NCBI RefSeq assembly: GCF_003010965.1
Contig: NZ_PGGM01000012.1
Coordinates: 124,001 to 188,000, forward strand
From: Phyllobacterium sophorae
GTDB taxonomy: Bacteria; Pseudomonadota; Alphaproteobacteria; Rhizobiales; Rhizobiaceae
Length of the DNA stretch: 64,000 nt
Direction of reading: 5' to 3'
Shown here: in pieces, positions 10,649-19,983 of the stretch
How the letters are laid out: each line of letters begins with the position of its first letter
How positions within the stretch are numbered: position 1 is the stretch's first letter
Program-made: the position numbers and the translations under genes
The notes under the pieces: model-generated
Seen by the model: the letters and a program-made list of their open reading frames with translations, nothing else
The model's database searches: none
What the model was told of the DNA's origin: nothing

Positions 10649-11338
10649 ATGAACGCCGCCATCAACACGTTCGCTTTGGTGCTTGCATCGATCTTTCCAG
10701 TCGTCAATCCACCTGGCTCTGCGCTCGTCTTTCTTGGATTTACAAGGGGCGCTACGCCCGAACTTCGCGCTTTCCTCGCCCGGCGCATCGCCCTGAACTC
10801 GTTCATCCTCCTGGTGTGCTCGTTTTTGCTCGGCGCGCTCATCCTGCAGTTTTACGGCATTTCCATCCCGATCCTTCGCGTTGGTGGGGGATTTATTGTC
10901 GCCGTATCGGGATGGAAGCTTCTCAATGAAGGAAGCCACAAGGAACTGGAGACGCCGGCAGACGCAGCTCCTCGCACCCGTCTGCTTGATCAGGTCTTCT
11001 ATCCGCTGACTCTCCCGCTCACCACGGGCCCAGGCTCGATGGCAGTGGTGATCAGCATCGGACTTTCGGAGGCAACGATCAACAGCCCGGCTGACAGGCT
11101 CATATTCGTCGTGGCGAGCGTCGTCGCCATTGCTGTTCTGGCGCTGACCATCCTGCTTTGCTTCACTTACGCGGATCGCATTCAAAGGATCCTCGGCAAA
11201 GGCGGCACCGATATCGCAGTGAGGCTTTCGGCATTCATTCTGTTTTGCCTTGGCTTGCAAATCCTCTGGTCGGGCGGCAGCGAGCTGTTGAAATCCATTT
11301 TGGTCGCAGGTTCTGCGCCATCGGTACCAACGCCGTAA
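10649..11338 (+). CDS. MarC family integral membrane protein
   Basis: The 229-residue protein has six predicted membrane segments and the MarC (UPF0056) signatures: FPVVNPPGSALVFLGFT near residue 16, GISIPILRVGGGFIVAVSGW, and PLTLPLTTGPGSMAVVISIG in the middle. MarC proteins sit in the inner membrane; their substrate is not settled, and the old multiple-antibiotic-resistance role is not supported by later work. The gene converges with the antiporter gene to its right, with a 23-base gap, so the two must share a terminator region. No operon partner is seen. Confidence 0.9.
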   Translation: MNAAINTFALVLASIFPVVNPPGSALVFLGFTRGATPELRAFLARRIALNSFILLVCSFLLGALILQFYGISIPILRVGGGFIVAVSGWKLLNEGSHKELETPADAAPRTRLLDQVFYPLTLPLTTGPGSMAVVISIGLSEATINSPADRLIFVVASVVAIAVLALTILLCFTYADRIQRILGKGGTDIAVRLSAFILFCLGLQILWSGGSELLKSILVAGSAPSVPTP

Positions 11339-11361
11339 CCGGCGATGGCGTCGGTCGGGGT

Positions 11362-13059
11362 CTAACCGGCCATGATGCCCACGATCACGGTTCCCCAAGT
11401 CGTCAGCAGGATGTGGCCGATGGGGACTGCCGGGGTGTAGCCAAGGACGGCAACCGGGCTGCCCGAGCGTTCCTGTACTGCGGCCATGGCGGCGGTCATT
11501 GTCTGCGATCCTGCCAGACCACCCAGGAGCAGTATCGGGTTCATGCCGAGCAGATAGCGTCCGACGTAGAGGCCGACGATCATGGGCATCATCGTAACCA
11601 CCATACCGCCGAACAGCAGGCCGATACCCGCCTCTGCGATGGCCGACAGGAAGATGGGTCCGGCATGGAGGCCGGTCATGGCAACGAAGGCGGCGAGACC
11701 GAGTGCCGTCATCAGCGAGACGGCTCCATCCGGTATGCGGCCGAACAGCGGGAAGCGCGTGCGCAGATGCCCGACGACCAGCCCCGCCAGCAAGGTTCCC
11801 ACGCTGGTGCTCAAAGAGATCCGCATGTCCCCCACTGGAATGGTGACAAGCACGCCGACAAGCCCGCCAAGGAAGATAGCGAGGCCAAGGACGAAGAAAT
11901 CGGTGGCGGTCGTCGGTGCGACAATGACGCCTACCCGCTTGGCGGCGCGCGAGACGACGGCTTCCGGCCCCACCAGCCGGAGGAGATCGCCACGCTGCAC
12001 CGCGACCCCCGGGGCAAGGGGAAGCTCCTGGCCCCCGCGCGTAATGGCTCGCAGATAGAGGTTGCGAGTCCAGTCCTCCTTGGCCGCGTCAGCGATACTG
12101 CGACCGTCCAGGTCCCGGCTTGTTACCAGCACCTCTGCAACTGACACCGGAATATCGAGGAGTTCGCGATCTTCTACTTCGGTGGCGCGCTGACCGAGCA
12201 ACTCCACCAGGGCCTCTCTCCTGCCAGACACTGCGACGACGTCCCTCGGGCTCAATACGAGGTCCGGGGTCGCCTCGAAAATTCGCTCCCCGCGCCGCAC
12301 ACGCTGGATGAACAGCCGGTGCTCGGGAAATTTTGCCTCAGCAGCGGCAACAGACAGTCCTGCGCTTGGCGCGTCTTCCGCGATCCTGTAGGAGCGCAAC
12401 TCGAACCTGTGCCAGGCAGACGTGACTCCCGACGCTGTCCGCTTGATGCCTAGCTCCTGCTCCAGCTTTAGTGCCTCGGCGGCCAGGTCGATACCAAGCA
12501 GTTTCGGCGCTACCAGACTGCAGAACAAAATGACGCCAACGGCACCGAACACATAGCACACGGCATCGGCCACCGCGACGTGTGCCACCAGCCGCGCGCG
12601 TTCATCCTCCAGGAGCGGCAGGGCATTGATGGCTTCTGTCGCCGTGCCCATCGCCGGACTCTCCGTGAGCGCGCCAGAAACAAGTCCCGCAGCAAAGCCG
12701 GCATCAAGCTCAAGAGCCTTGGCAATGACAATAGCAGTGAGCAGTCCTGTCACGCATACGACCACGGCGAGCAGTACCGGCTTTAACCCGTCGCGCTTCA
12801 GCGCCTGCAGGAATTGCGGTCCGACCGAATAACCAATGCCGAACAAGAACAGAAGGAAGAGAAAAGACTTTGCCATGCCGGCAATCGGAACGTGGGCGAA
12901 TTGACCAATCAGAATACCGGCGAAGAGTGAGCCGGTAACGGGCCCAAGGCCAAAGCCCCTGACCTTCACGCCGCCGATCACATAGCCGATACTGATGGCA
13001 AGAAACACGGCGAGCTCCGGATATTTGACCAGGAACTGCTCCAACCAAATCATTGGCAC
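11362..13059 (-). CDS. AspT-type amino acid antiporter (AAE family), copy 1
   Basis: The 565-residue protein has the architecture of the aspartate:alanine exchanger family: an N-terminal membrane half (~1-170) with the repeated pattern GSLFAGILIGQ and LFLFGIGYSVGPQF, a central cytoplasmic region (~205-370) with two RCK_C/TrkA-C-like units (for example LVLSPRDVVAVSGRREALVE), and a C-terminal membrane half with GLLFGGMVVTMMP and LAGSQTMTAAM. AspT swaps external aspartate for alanine made by decarboxylation and so builds proton-motive force. This gene is the third of a probable operon behind a second AspT-like gene and an amino acid decarboxylase, which suggests substrate/product exchange for that decarboxylase. 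The true substrate cannot be read from sequence. Confidence 0.88.
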   Translation of the reverse strand: MPMIWLEQFLVKYPELAVFLAISIGYVIGGVKVRGFGLGPVTGSLFAGILIGQFAHVPIAGMAKSFLFLLFLFGIGYSVGPQFLQALKRDGLKPVLLAVVVCVTGLLTAIVIAKALELDAGFAAGLVSGALTESPAMGTATEAINALPLLEDERARLVAHVAVADAVCYVFGAVGVILFCSLVAPKLLGIDLAAEALKLEQELGIKRTASGVTSAWHRFELRSYRIAEDAPSAGLSVAAAEAKFPEHRLFIQRVRRGERIFEATPDLVLSPRDVVAVSGRREALVELLGQRATEVEDRELLDIPVSVAEVLVTSRDLDGRSIADAAKEDWTRNLYLRAITRGGQELPLAPGVAVQRGDLLRLVGPEAVVSRAAKRVGVIVAPTTATDFFVLGLAIFLGGLVGVLVTIPVGDMRISLSTSVGTLLAGLVVGHLRTRFPLFGRIPDGAVSLMTALGLAAFVAMTGLHAGPIFLSAIAEAGIGLLFGGMVVTMMPMIVGLYVGRYLLGMNPILLLGGLAGSQTMTAAMAAVQERSGSPVAVLGYTPAVPIGHILLTTWGTVIVGIMAG

Positions 13060-13126
13060 CCCCCACCAGGACCTTCGCTTTTGAGCGCGATCAGCTCATT
13101 GTCACAGGGCGCCGTGGCGGTCCCGC

Positions 13127-15838
13127 TCAACGCCTTGCTCTTGCAGCGATGGCATCAGGTAGCAGCAACTTTAGGCCCTTGGCTTTCTCGTAGCCGTGAA
13201 TTTCCTTCACATCCAGCTTTCGCATGAAATCGATCGTTTCCTGGGTCAGCACCTGACCCGGCACCATGATCGGGAATCCCGGTGGATAGGGTATGACGAA
13301 ATTGGCCGAGACCATTTCCGGTCCCTTGCTCAGCCGGCGGTCGCATTCTGCGCCGAACAGCGGCACGTATTCGCATATCGAAGGATCGTAGGCGCCAAAA
13401 AAGGCTTCACGGATATTGCCCTCCGGCGTCGTTTTCCCCGCGTCGCGGCGAAACACATCGTGGAAGCGGCTGAAATTGGGCAGGTCGGGCACGTCGGTCA
13501 TCAGCGATTTTACCCGCGCCTTGAATGCGGTCCGCTCGGCCTCTCCCCCGTCGGCCAGCCGTTTCTCGATGACATGGCAGATCTCCACCAGAACGCGGAC
13601 CAGATGGGCGACATCGCTGCGCGTGTTGTTGATGTTCGATTGCAGCAGCACACTGTTGCGCGACGTCTTGTTGAGCTGGATACCGTATGCGCTCGCCAGA
13701 AGGCCCTTGAATTGCGTTCCGTCAAAACCGGCCCTGCCGCAGACCAGGGTCATGCGTGTTGGATCGAGATAGAACTCGTCTTCCCGCATCGCCTTTACGA
13801 CCGTTGCCCAGGTAGCCTCTGTTGCCAGATAGTCCGTAAATCCCGATTGGCGAAATGGTGCCGGGATCATCTCATCTGCTCCAAGTACCCGAAAGTACTT
13901 CGAAATCAGCGGATGCTCGTTGATGGCCCGCCGGATCTTGAGCGCAATCTCTATGGCGTTCATGACCAGGCCATAGCCTTCGAGCTCCATTTGCCGGCGC
14001 GCCGTGTCCAGGCTTGCGATCAACTGCTGGTTGGGACTGGTCGAGGCGTGAGTGAACACCGCTTCATGGAACTGCGCCTCGACCGTGGGGAAATCGACAT
14101 CCTTGACGAGCAGCATGGAACCCTGGCGGATCGCTGACATCGATTTGTGCGTGGAGTTTGTCTGATAGACGCGCAGCCGGACCTGGCGCGGATCCGGGAT
14201 CAGCCGCGTTGACAGCAGTTTGTTGTCGGATGGTTTCTTGCCCAATGCTTCCTGCTGATTCTCATATGCCTTCATCGACGCCGGATCGCGCAGCCATTCC
14301 TCAATTTCCGTCGCCGCGCCCATGGCAGTTCGCGGACGCAGGAATGGCGAAAACCGGGCAAAGCCAGACCACGCCTCGTCCCAAAGGAAGATCAGGTCCG
14401 GTTTAATGGCCAGACATTCCTCCATGACCCGTCTGACGTTGTACATATGACCGTCAAAAGTGCAGTTCGTCAGGTCGAGAAGTTTAACGCGCTCCAGACG
14501 GCCCTCTGCCCGCAGCGCCAGCAGCGCGCGCTTTATGGTGTCGAGCGGAACTGCCCCATACATAGAATATTCCGTCATGGGGAAGGCTTCGACATAATAT
14601 GGCTGAGCGCCGGTCAGAACCATGCCGTAATGGTGCGATTTGTGACAGTTGCGATCCACAACTGCGATGTCGCCGGGAGCCAGCAGCGCCTGCACTGCCA
14701 TCTTGTTTGAGGTCGAGGTGCCGTTCGTGACAAAGAAAACATGATCGGCGCCAAAAGCACGAGCGGCCATCTCCTGTGAGCGCTTGATATTGCCCGTCGG
14801 CTCCAAAAGGCTGTCGAGGCCACCCGTGGTCGCACTGCTTTCCGCCAGGAAAAGATTGATTCCGTAAAATTCGCCCATGTCACGAATCCAGTCGGAATGA
14901 AACACGGATTTGCCGCGAGCGATGGGCAATGCGTGGAACGTGCCAATCGGCCGGCGGGCATAGTTCTTCAGATTGTCGAAGAACGGCGTTTCGTAGCGTG
15001 CCTGCACGCCCTCCAGGATGGCAAGGTGCAGTTCAAGCGGTTCCTCGACGGCATAAAAGATACGCCGCACAGCATCGGCTGCCGAGTCGCCAGCAAGCTT
15101 TTCCACCTCGCGATCGGAAAGCAGATATATGTCAAGTTCCGGCCGGATCCTCTTTAGAGTGCGTGCAAGCCGAAGCGCTGATTTGTCGGCTGTTTCCGAT
15201 TCGGCAAGGGGATCGAGCACGGAGCGCAGGACCGGCACATCATAACGCGACCGGTAGGGGAAGCCTTCAGCGAGGACGACCGAAACAATGTCGGGGTTCA
15301 CAATTGCCGCGCATAAGGCATCCTCGAAAGAACCAACGAAGATGGGTTCATAGATGAAAGTATCCTCCGGCCGGCGCAGGCGTCGAATTTCGCCGGCAAG
15401 CGCGGGCCAACGCGCCGCCGGCTGGCTGTTGACGAACAGCACTTCGAAATAGGGCCGGCGAGCGCCCGTCTCACCCGTGGCAGTCGGCATGACATCCGCC
15501 ACTTCGCTGGGCGACATCTCGTCATGAACATCCCACTCCGCCGGACGGCCACGGTAGACACGGGTCAGCAGACCATTGGAGATGCGCCGCGCGAGTTTTG
15601 CAGCACCCCCCGCGTCGTTGCTGGCTATGCGTTCGCTCAGCGCCCCGAGCAGCCGTGCGCCCGGGTAGGCGTGATATTCCTCGCTGGCCGATAAGGCAGC
15701 GAGCGCGCCTTCCAACGCAGCCCGTTCGCCTTGCTTGGCCGCCCAGGCATCGGCTAGCGTCGTGATCTCGCGCCAGTTGTCAGCCCGAGCAGAATGGATG
15801 AGCAGAAATTGATCATTGTGTTTGGTTTCGCGGGGCAC
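13127..15838 (-). CDS. Orn/Lys/Arg-type PLP decarboxylase, long form
   Basis: A 903-residue fold-type I PLP enzyme of the Orn/Lys/Arg decarboxylase group. The core starts near residue 290 with FFDNLKNYARRPIGTFHA, then FFVTNGTSTSNKM and DRNCHKSHHYG (PLP-phosphate contacts), FLWDEAWSG (Asp to the pyridine nitrogen), and NSTHKSMSAIRQGS with the PLP-linked Lys at about residue 565. The C-terminus has the family block PYPPGFPIMVPGQ. Typical bacterial biosynthetic or inducible enzymes have 710-760 residues; the extra length is N-terminal, containing a receiver-like region. It removes CO2 from a basic amino acid, consuming a proton. It sits between two AspT-like antiporters, with 67 and 116 base gaps. 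Which amino acid it uses is open. Confidence 0.88.
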   Translation of the reverse strand: MPRETKHNDQFLLIHSARADNWREITTLADAWAAKQGERAALEGALAALSASEEYHAYPGARLLGALSERIASNDAGGAAKLARRISNGLLTRVYRGRPAEWDVHDEMSPSEVADVMPTATGETGARRPYFEVLFVNSQPAARWPALAGEIRRLRRPEDTFIYEPIFVGSFEDALCAAIVNPDIVSVVLAEGFPYRSRYDVPVLRSVLDPLAESETADKSALRLARTLKRIRPELDIYLLSDREVEKLAGDSAADAVRRIFYAVEEPLELHLAILEGVQARYETPFFDNLKNYARRPIGTFHALPIARGKSVFHSDWIRDMGEFYGINLFLAESSATTGGLDSLLEPTGNIKRSQEMAARAFGADHVFFVTNGTSTSNKMAVQALLAPGDIAVVDRNCHKSHHYGMVLTGAQPYYVEAFPMTEYSMYGAVPLDTIKRALLALRAEGRLERVKLLDLTNCTFDGHMYNVRRVMEECLAIKPDLIFLWDEAWSGFARFSPFLRPRTAMGAATEIEEWLRDPASMKAYENQQEALGKKPSDNKLLSTRLIPDPRQVRLRVYQTNSTHKSMSAIRQGSMLLVKDVDFPTVEAQFHEAVFTHASTSPNQQLIASLDTARRQMELEGYGLVMNAIEIALKIRRAINEHPLISKYFRVLGADEMIPAPFRQSGFTDYLATEATWATVVKAMREDEFYLDPTRMTLVCGRAGFDGTQFKGLLASAYGIQLNKTSRNSVLLQSNINNTRSDVAHLVRVLVEICHVIEKRLADGGEAERTAFKARVKSLMTDVPDLPNFSRFHDVFRRDAGKTTPEGNIREAFFGAYDPSICEYVPLFGAECDRRLSKGPEMVSANFVIPYPPGFPIMVPGQVLTQETIDFMRKLDVKEIHGYEKAKGLKLLLPDAIAARARR

Positions 15839-15954
15839 GGGGTTGTCCTCCCTTCGCGTCTGTGTTCGAGTAAATCCGAGCCGTCGTTGTCACGTCGATC
15901 TCGTCGCATCCAATGCTCTTGGTAATCCCCAGCCAACCTGGAGAGCCGGCACAC

Positions 15955-17646
15955 TCACGCCATCAGCAGGACAAGGACCATACCCCAGACGGTCAGCAGG
16001 GTATTGCCCACCGCATAGGTCACTGTGTAGCCAAGCCCGGGAATCTGGCTCTTTGCCCGGTCATTGATCATGCCGAGTGAGGCGGTCGTCGTGCGGGCGC
16101 CCGAGCAGCATCCCAATAGGATCGCGGGGTGGAAGCGAAACACATATTTTCCCACATACATTGCCAATATCAGCGGGACTGTTGTGGCGAAAATGCCCCA
16201 AAGAAACAGGCTGAAGCCCAATTGCTGCAAGCCGGCAATGAAGCCCGGTCCTGACGAAATTCCGACCACGGCAATGAAGATGTTCAAGCCGACGGAATTC
16301 ATAAACCATACTGTCGATGACGGAATTCGTCCGAATGTCGGATGGACGGACCGCAACCAGCCGAAGACAAGTCCGGAAATGAGCGCGCCCCCGGACGTGG
16401 ATAGCGTCAACGGTATATCGCCGACCTTGTAGACAAATGCTCCGACCAATGCGCCGATCGCTATCGCGGCACCGATGAAGGCAACGTCAGCGATATCGCT
16501 CGGGCGATCGGCAACGCCTAGTGCCTTGGCCGCGGCGCTGGTATCCTGAGTGCGGCCGACCAATGTCAATATATCGCCGCGATGGATCTTGGTGTTGGGC
16601 AGGATGGGGATTTCCGTCGCTGTTGCACCGCGAACAATCCTGCGCAGGAACACACCGCGGGCGGACGGTAACTGCGCAAGGTCGGCAAGTGTCTTGCCGT
16701 CGGCGTGCTTGCTGGTAACCAGCACGTCCACACCTTCGACCGGCACCGCCAGAAGCTCGCGATCGTCCACCTCTTCGGCGGCTGCGCCGATCAGACTGAC
16801 CAGGACTTCGCGGCGTCCGGCGACTGCCACGATGTCACCAGCCTGGATAACAGTGTCTTCGGTCGCGTCGAGGATCTTTCCGCTCCGTCTTACACGCTCG
16901 ACAAAAACCCGCTGCCCCGGGATCAGCGCCTCGGCCTGCCGCGCCGTGAGGCCGACAACCCTCCCGTCTTCCTTGACGCGAAAGGCGCGCAATTCGTAAT
17001 TGTGCCAAGCTGTTCCGGCACCGCCTATTTCCTTCTTGCCCCCGTGCTCTTCCTCATAGCGCTTGCATTCCGCTTCGAGGTCGATGCCCAGCAATGCCGG
17101 ACCTAGCAACGCCAGTACGATAGCCGAGCCCACAGTGCCGAAAATATAGGTCACGGCATAGGCAACCGGCATGGCGTCGAGTAGCCGCTTGGTTTCCTCG
17201 GGTGCAAGGCCAAGGCGATTGATGGCGTCCGTCGCGAGGCCCATAGAAGCCGAAATGGTCTGCGAACCGGCGTAGAGGCCCGCCGCCGATCCGACATCGT
17301 AGCCAGCCACCTTGGCGGCAATGAAAGGTGCACCGAGACAGAACACGCACACGATTGCGGCAAACAATGCTTGCGGCACGCCGTCCTTGGCGATGCCCCG
17401 GACGAATTGCGGACCGACGCCGTAACCGACTGCGAACAGGAACATCAGGAAGACGGTCGCCTTGAGCGGCGGGGAAATGGTTATGCCAAGCTGGCCAATG
17501 ATAACGGCGGCAATTAGGGTCGCCGTTACGGCGCCGAGACCGAGGCCCTTATACGTAAAGGAACCGAAGTAATAGCCCAAGGCTAGGGAAAGAAAGATAG
17601 CGATTTCAGGATAGGTGCGGAGTGTGTTTGCGAACCAGTCGAACAT
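15955..17646 (-). CDS. AspT-type amino acid antiporter (AAE family), copy 2
   Basis: The start at 17646 ([18 protein letters not shown]) is preferred over the longer frame because a G-run ribosome site (GATGGGGGGCATC) precedes it and it aligns with the copy-1 start. The 563-residue protein has the same layout as copy 1: membrane half, two RCK_C-like cytoplasmic units ([33 protein letters not shown]), and a second membrane half ending with [16 protein letters not shown]. It is the promoter-proximal gene of the three-gene cluster and is divergent from aspD, 384 bases away. That position makes it the best candidate for the true aspartate:alanine exchanger that serves AspD. This is an inference from neighbourhood. 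Confidence 0.88.
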   Translation of the reverse strand: MFDWFANTLRTYPEIAIFLSLALGYYFGSFTYKGLGLGAVTATLIAAVIIGQLGITISPPLKATVFLMFLFAVGYGVGPQFVRGIAKDGVPQALFAAIVCVFCLGAPFIAAKVAGYDVGSAAGLYAGSQTISASMGLATDAINRLGLAPEETKRLLDAMPVAYAVTYIFGTVGSAIVLALLGPALLGIDLEAECKRYEEEHGGKKEIGGAGTAWHNYELRAFRVKEDGRVVGLTARQAEALIPGQRVFVERVRRSGKILDATEDTVIQAGDIVAVAGRREVLVSLIGAAAEEVDDRELLAVPVEGVDVLVTSKHADGKTLADLAQLPSARGVFLRRIVRGATATEIPILPNTKIHRGDILTLVGRTQDTSAAAKALGVADRPSDIADVAFIGAAIAIGALVGAFVYKVGDIPLTLSTSGGALISGLVFGWLRSVHPTFGRIPSSTVWFMNSVGLNIFIAVVGISSGPGFIAGLQQLGFSLFLWGIFATTVPLILAMYVGKYVFRFHPAILLGCCSGARTTTASLGMINDRAKSQIPGLGYTVTYAVGNTLLTVWGMVLVLLMA

Positions 17647-18030
17647 GATGCCCCCCATCAGCCAAACGGCACGCTGCCCAAGCAGCATACGCCGTTCACC
17701 CCGAATACCCAACTGTATTGACAAGCTTACACTGTTGTGTGCACGATTCCAAGCAGAAGTATTTTGGAAAAAAATGTAAATATTGCCTCTTCTATTTTAC
17801 TGTTTGAATTTGACTTTATGCCGCGTTGGGACTTTCTGCATGCATTTGGGACGGATCGACTCTAGTCTTTCCGTTTGCGGATCTTTGATGTTCTTGGAAC
17901 GAGGTGGCGATGCCAGTATTTCCTGGGCGCGATGAGGCTGACGCAGTCGCTGCTTGCGAGCAGGAGCCCGTCCCACACCGGAAAGAGATCCGTACCGTGT
18001 TGGCTTGGTGACAATTGTGGGAGGAATATC

Positions 18031-19644
18031 ATGACGACGATTGACTACCGCGACTATGAGAAAATGAGCCCGTTCGAAATCAAGGACGCGTTGATCAAGT
18101 TGGCCAAGCGCAGTTCGCAGAAGTCGACCCAGGTCCTGCTCAATGCGGGGCGCGGCAATCCAAACTGGATCGCGACCAAGCCGCGCGAAGGTTTCTTCCT
18201 GTTCGGCCAGTACGCTCTGTCCGAATCGCGCCGTACGATGGATAATCCTACGGCCGGTGTTGCCGGGATGCCGCAACAAAAAGACATCGCCGAGCGTCTC
18301 AAAACCTGGCTGGAGAAGCACGCAGAAATGGAAGGGGCAGATTTTCTGTCGCGAATGGTCGACCATGCGGTCAGGGGGTTCGGTTTTGATGCGGACGCGT
18401 TCGTGTTCGAACTTACCGATTCCATTATCGGCGATAATTACCCTGTTCCCGACCGCATGCTGGTGCATGCCGAACAGGTGGCGCACCGTTATCTGATGTG
18501 GGCGATGTGCGGAGACAAGGTTCCGCCAGGCAAATTCGACCTTTATGCGGTGGAAGGCGGCACTGCCGCCATGTGCTATATCTTCAAGTCGCTGATTGCT
18601 AACCGTATCCTGAAGAAAGGCGACACCATTGCCCTCGGAACACCAATATTCACGCCTTATATCGAGATTGCCGAACTTGAGGACTATGCATTCAAGGCGG
18701 TGCACATAAAGGCGAAGCAGGAGAACCGATTCCAATATTCCGACGAGGAGATCAAGAAGCTTGAGGATCCGAAGATCAAGGCCTTCTTCGTGGTGAACCC
18801 GGGCAATCCGACATCGATGGCGATCGACGCCCCGACAATGAAGAAGATCGTGGACCTTGTGAAGAAAAAGCGGCCGGATCTGCTGCTGCTCACTGACGAT
18901 GTCTATGGCACCTTCGTGCCAGGCTTCCGCTCGCTGATGGCAGAACTGCCGGAAAACACCATCGGGGTCTATTCCTATTCGAAATACTTCGGTTGCACCG
19001 GCTGGCGACTGGGCGTCATCGCCATTCATGAGAAGAACATTCTCGACAGCATGATTTCCCAACTGCCCGCCAGGGATCTCGAAGCGCTCGACAAGCGCTA
19101 TATTTCGATCACGCTTGAGCCGCGCAAGCTCAAGATGATCGACCGCATCGTCGCCGATAGCCGTGACGTCGCGCTCAACCACACCGCGGGTCTGTCATTG
19201 CCGCAACAGGTGATGATGACCATGTTCTCCATCAGCGAGTTGATGGACACCGAAAAGCTTTACCAGAAGGCTTGCATGGATATCTGTCACAGCCGCGTGG
19301 ACAGCCTGCTCGAAGGGTTGCCACTTGATGTCCAGCCGAACCCCAACTTCGCGTACTACTACGGCACGATCGATTTCGAGTTCTGGCTGCGCCGATATGT
19401 CGGCGAAGATATGGTAAAGTGGCTGAAAAAGAACGTCCATCCGCTCGATCTCGTTTTCAAACTCGCCGAAGACCATGCAATCGTGCTCCTCAACGGTGGT
19501 GGATTCGATGCGCCGAACTGGAGCGTGCGCGTTTCCTTCGCCAACTTGACCGACGATGTCTACGACGATATCGGCAGGGCGGTTCGCGCTGTCGGCCGCA
19601 GTTATGTCGATGCATTCAACGCTTCGACGAAGAAGGGAAAATAG
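18031..19644 (+). CDS. aspD: Aspartate 4-decarboxylase (bifunctional aspartate aminotransferase)
   Basis: The ATG at 18031 follows GTGGGAGGAATATC and gives 538 residues, the usual AspD length; the frame is open further upstream but without a ribosome site. The enzyme converts L-aspartate to L-alanine plus CO2 using PLP. Visible features: LNAGRGNPNW near the N-terminus, VVNPGNPTS, LLTDDVYGTF (Asp-Tyr of fold type I), and SYSKYFGCTGWRLG with the PLP Lys at residue 318. The C-terminus has VLLNGGGFDAPNWSVRVSFAN, the substrate-carboxylate Arg block. The gene is divergent from an AspT-like antiporter, the classic partner: aspartate in, alanine out, one proton consumed inside. Together they can generate proton-motive force and resist acid. 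Confidence 0.94.
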   Translation: MTTIDYRDYEKMSPFEIKDALIKLAKRSSQKSTQVLLNAGRGNPNWIATKPREGFFLFGQYALSESRRTMDNPTAGVAGMPQQKDIAERLKTWLEKHAEMEGADFLSRMVDHAVRGFGFDADAFVFELTDSIIGDNYPVPDRMLVHAEQVAHRYLMWAMCGDKVPPGKFDLYAVEGGTAAMCYIFKSLIANRILKKGDTIALGTPIFTPYIEIAELEDYAFKAVHIKAKQENRFQYSDEEIKKLEDPKIKAFFVVNPGNPTSMAIDAPTMKKIVDLVKKKRPDLLLLTDDVYGTFVPGFRSLMAELPENTIGVYSYSKYFGCTGWRLGVIAIHEKNILDSMISQLPARDLEALDKRYISITLEPRKLKMIDRIVADSRDVALNHTAGLSLPQQVMMTMFSISELMDTEKLYQKACMDICHSRVDSLLEGLPLDVQPNPNFAYYYGTIDFEFWLRRYVGEDMVKWLKKNVHPLDLVFKLAEDHAIVLLNGGGFDAPNWSVRVSFANLTDDVYDDIGRAVRAVGRSYVDAFNASTKKGK

Positions 19645-19983
19645 GCCGAAAAGCTGCCAGAATGGCTGACGCCTACGGTCGAACATGCGCGTGGGTAGCT
19701 CCAACAGACCGTGTGCAAGCCGAGGTCACGGCCGTTGGCGTTCGCCAGCGCGGTCTCGTCGCGTTGAGGAGGTCTTCGCAATTGTTGATGGAAATTTGAC
19801 GCTCTTGGTTTGCTTAAGCGCAGTGAGACGAAACTTGAGGGTTCCGGTCGCTTCTTCCAATCTGGTTGCGTGAAGTTCTCTTGCCGATGACAGCTTCCAA
19901 TCGGGTGGATACATCGTCAGCGCGCGTCGCATGATCTAGGCGCACATCTTGGAGCGATGCCGTTTCACCTTGCAGCTGTGGGG
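19645..19983. other. Intergenic stretch without a supported gene
   Basis: About 340 bases between aspD and the convergent SulP gene. Short frames on both strands lack ribosome sites and family resemblance. No strong T-run hairpin was found, although a terminator for both convergent genes is expected here. Confidence 0.4.

Noticed and set aside
11158-12144. Plus-strand frame of 328 codons across the MarC end and the antiporter
   Set aside because: Overlaps two well-supported genes in other frames and is extremely His/Gln/Arg-rich without a domain.
18000-18030. GGAAC upstream of aspD (about 17896) as an EcfG site
   Set aside because: No GTT at 16 or 17 bases downstream.
17797-19182. Long minus-strand frame of 461 codons opposite aspD
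   Set aside because: It is a shadow of aspD: rich in His/Arg/Ile patterns typical of reversed codons, with no ribosome site, while aspD on the plus strand has complete motifs.
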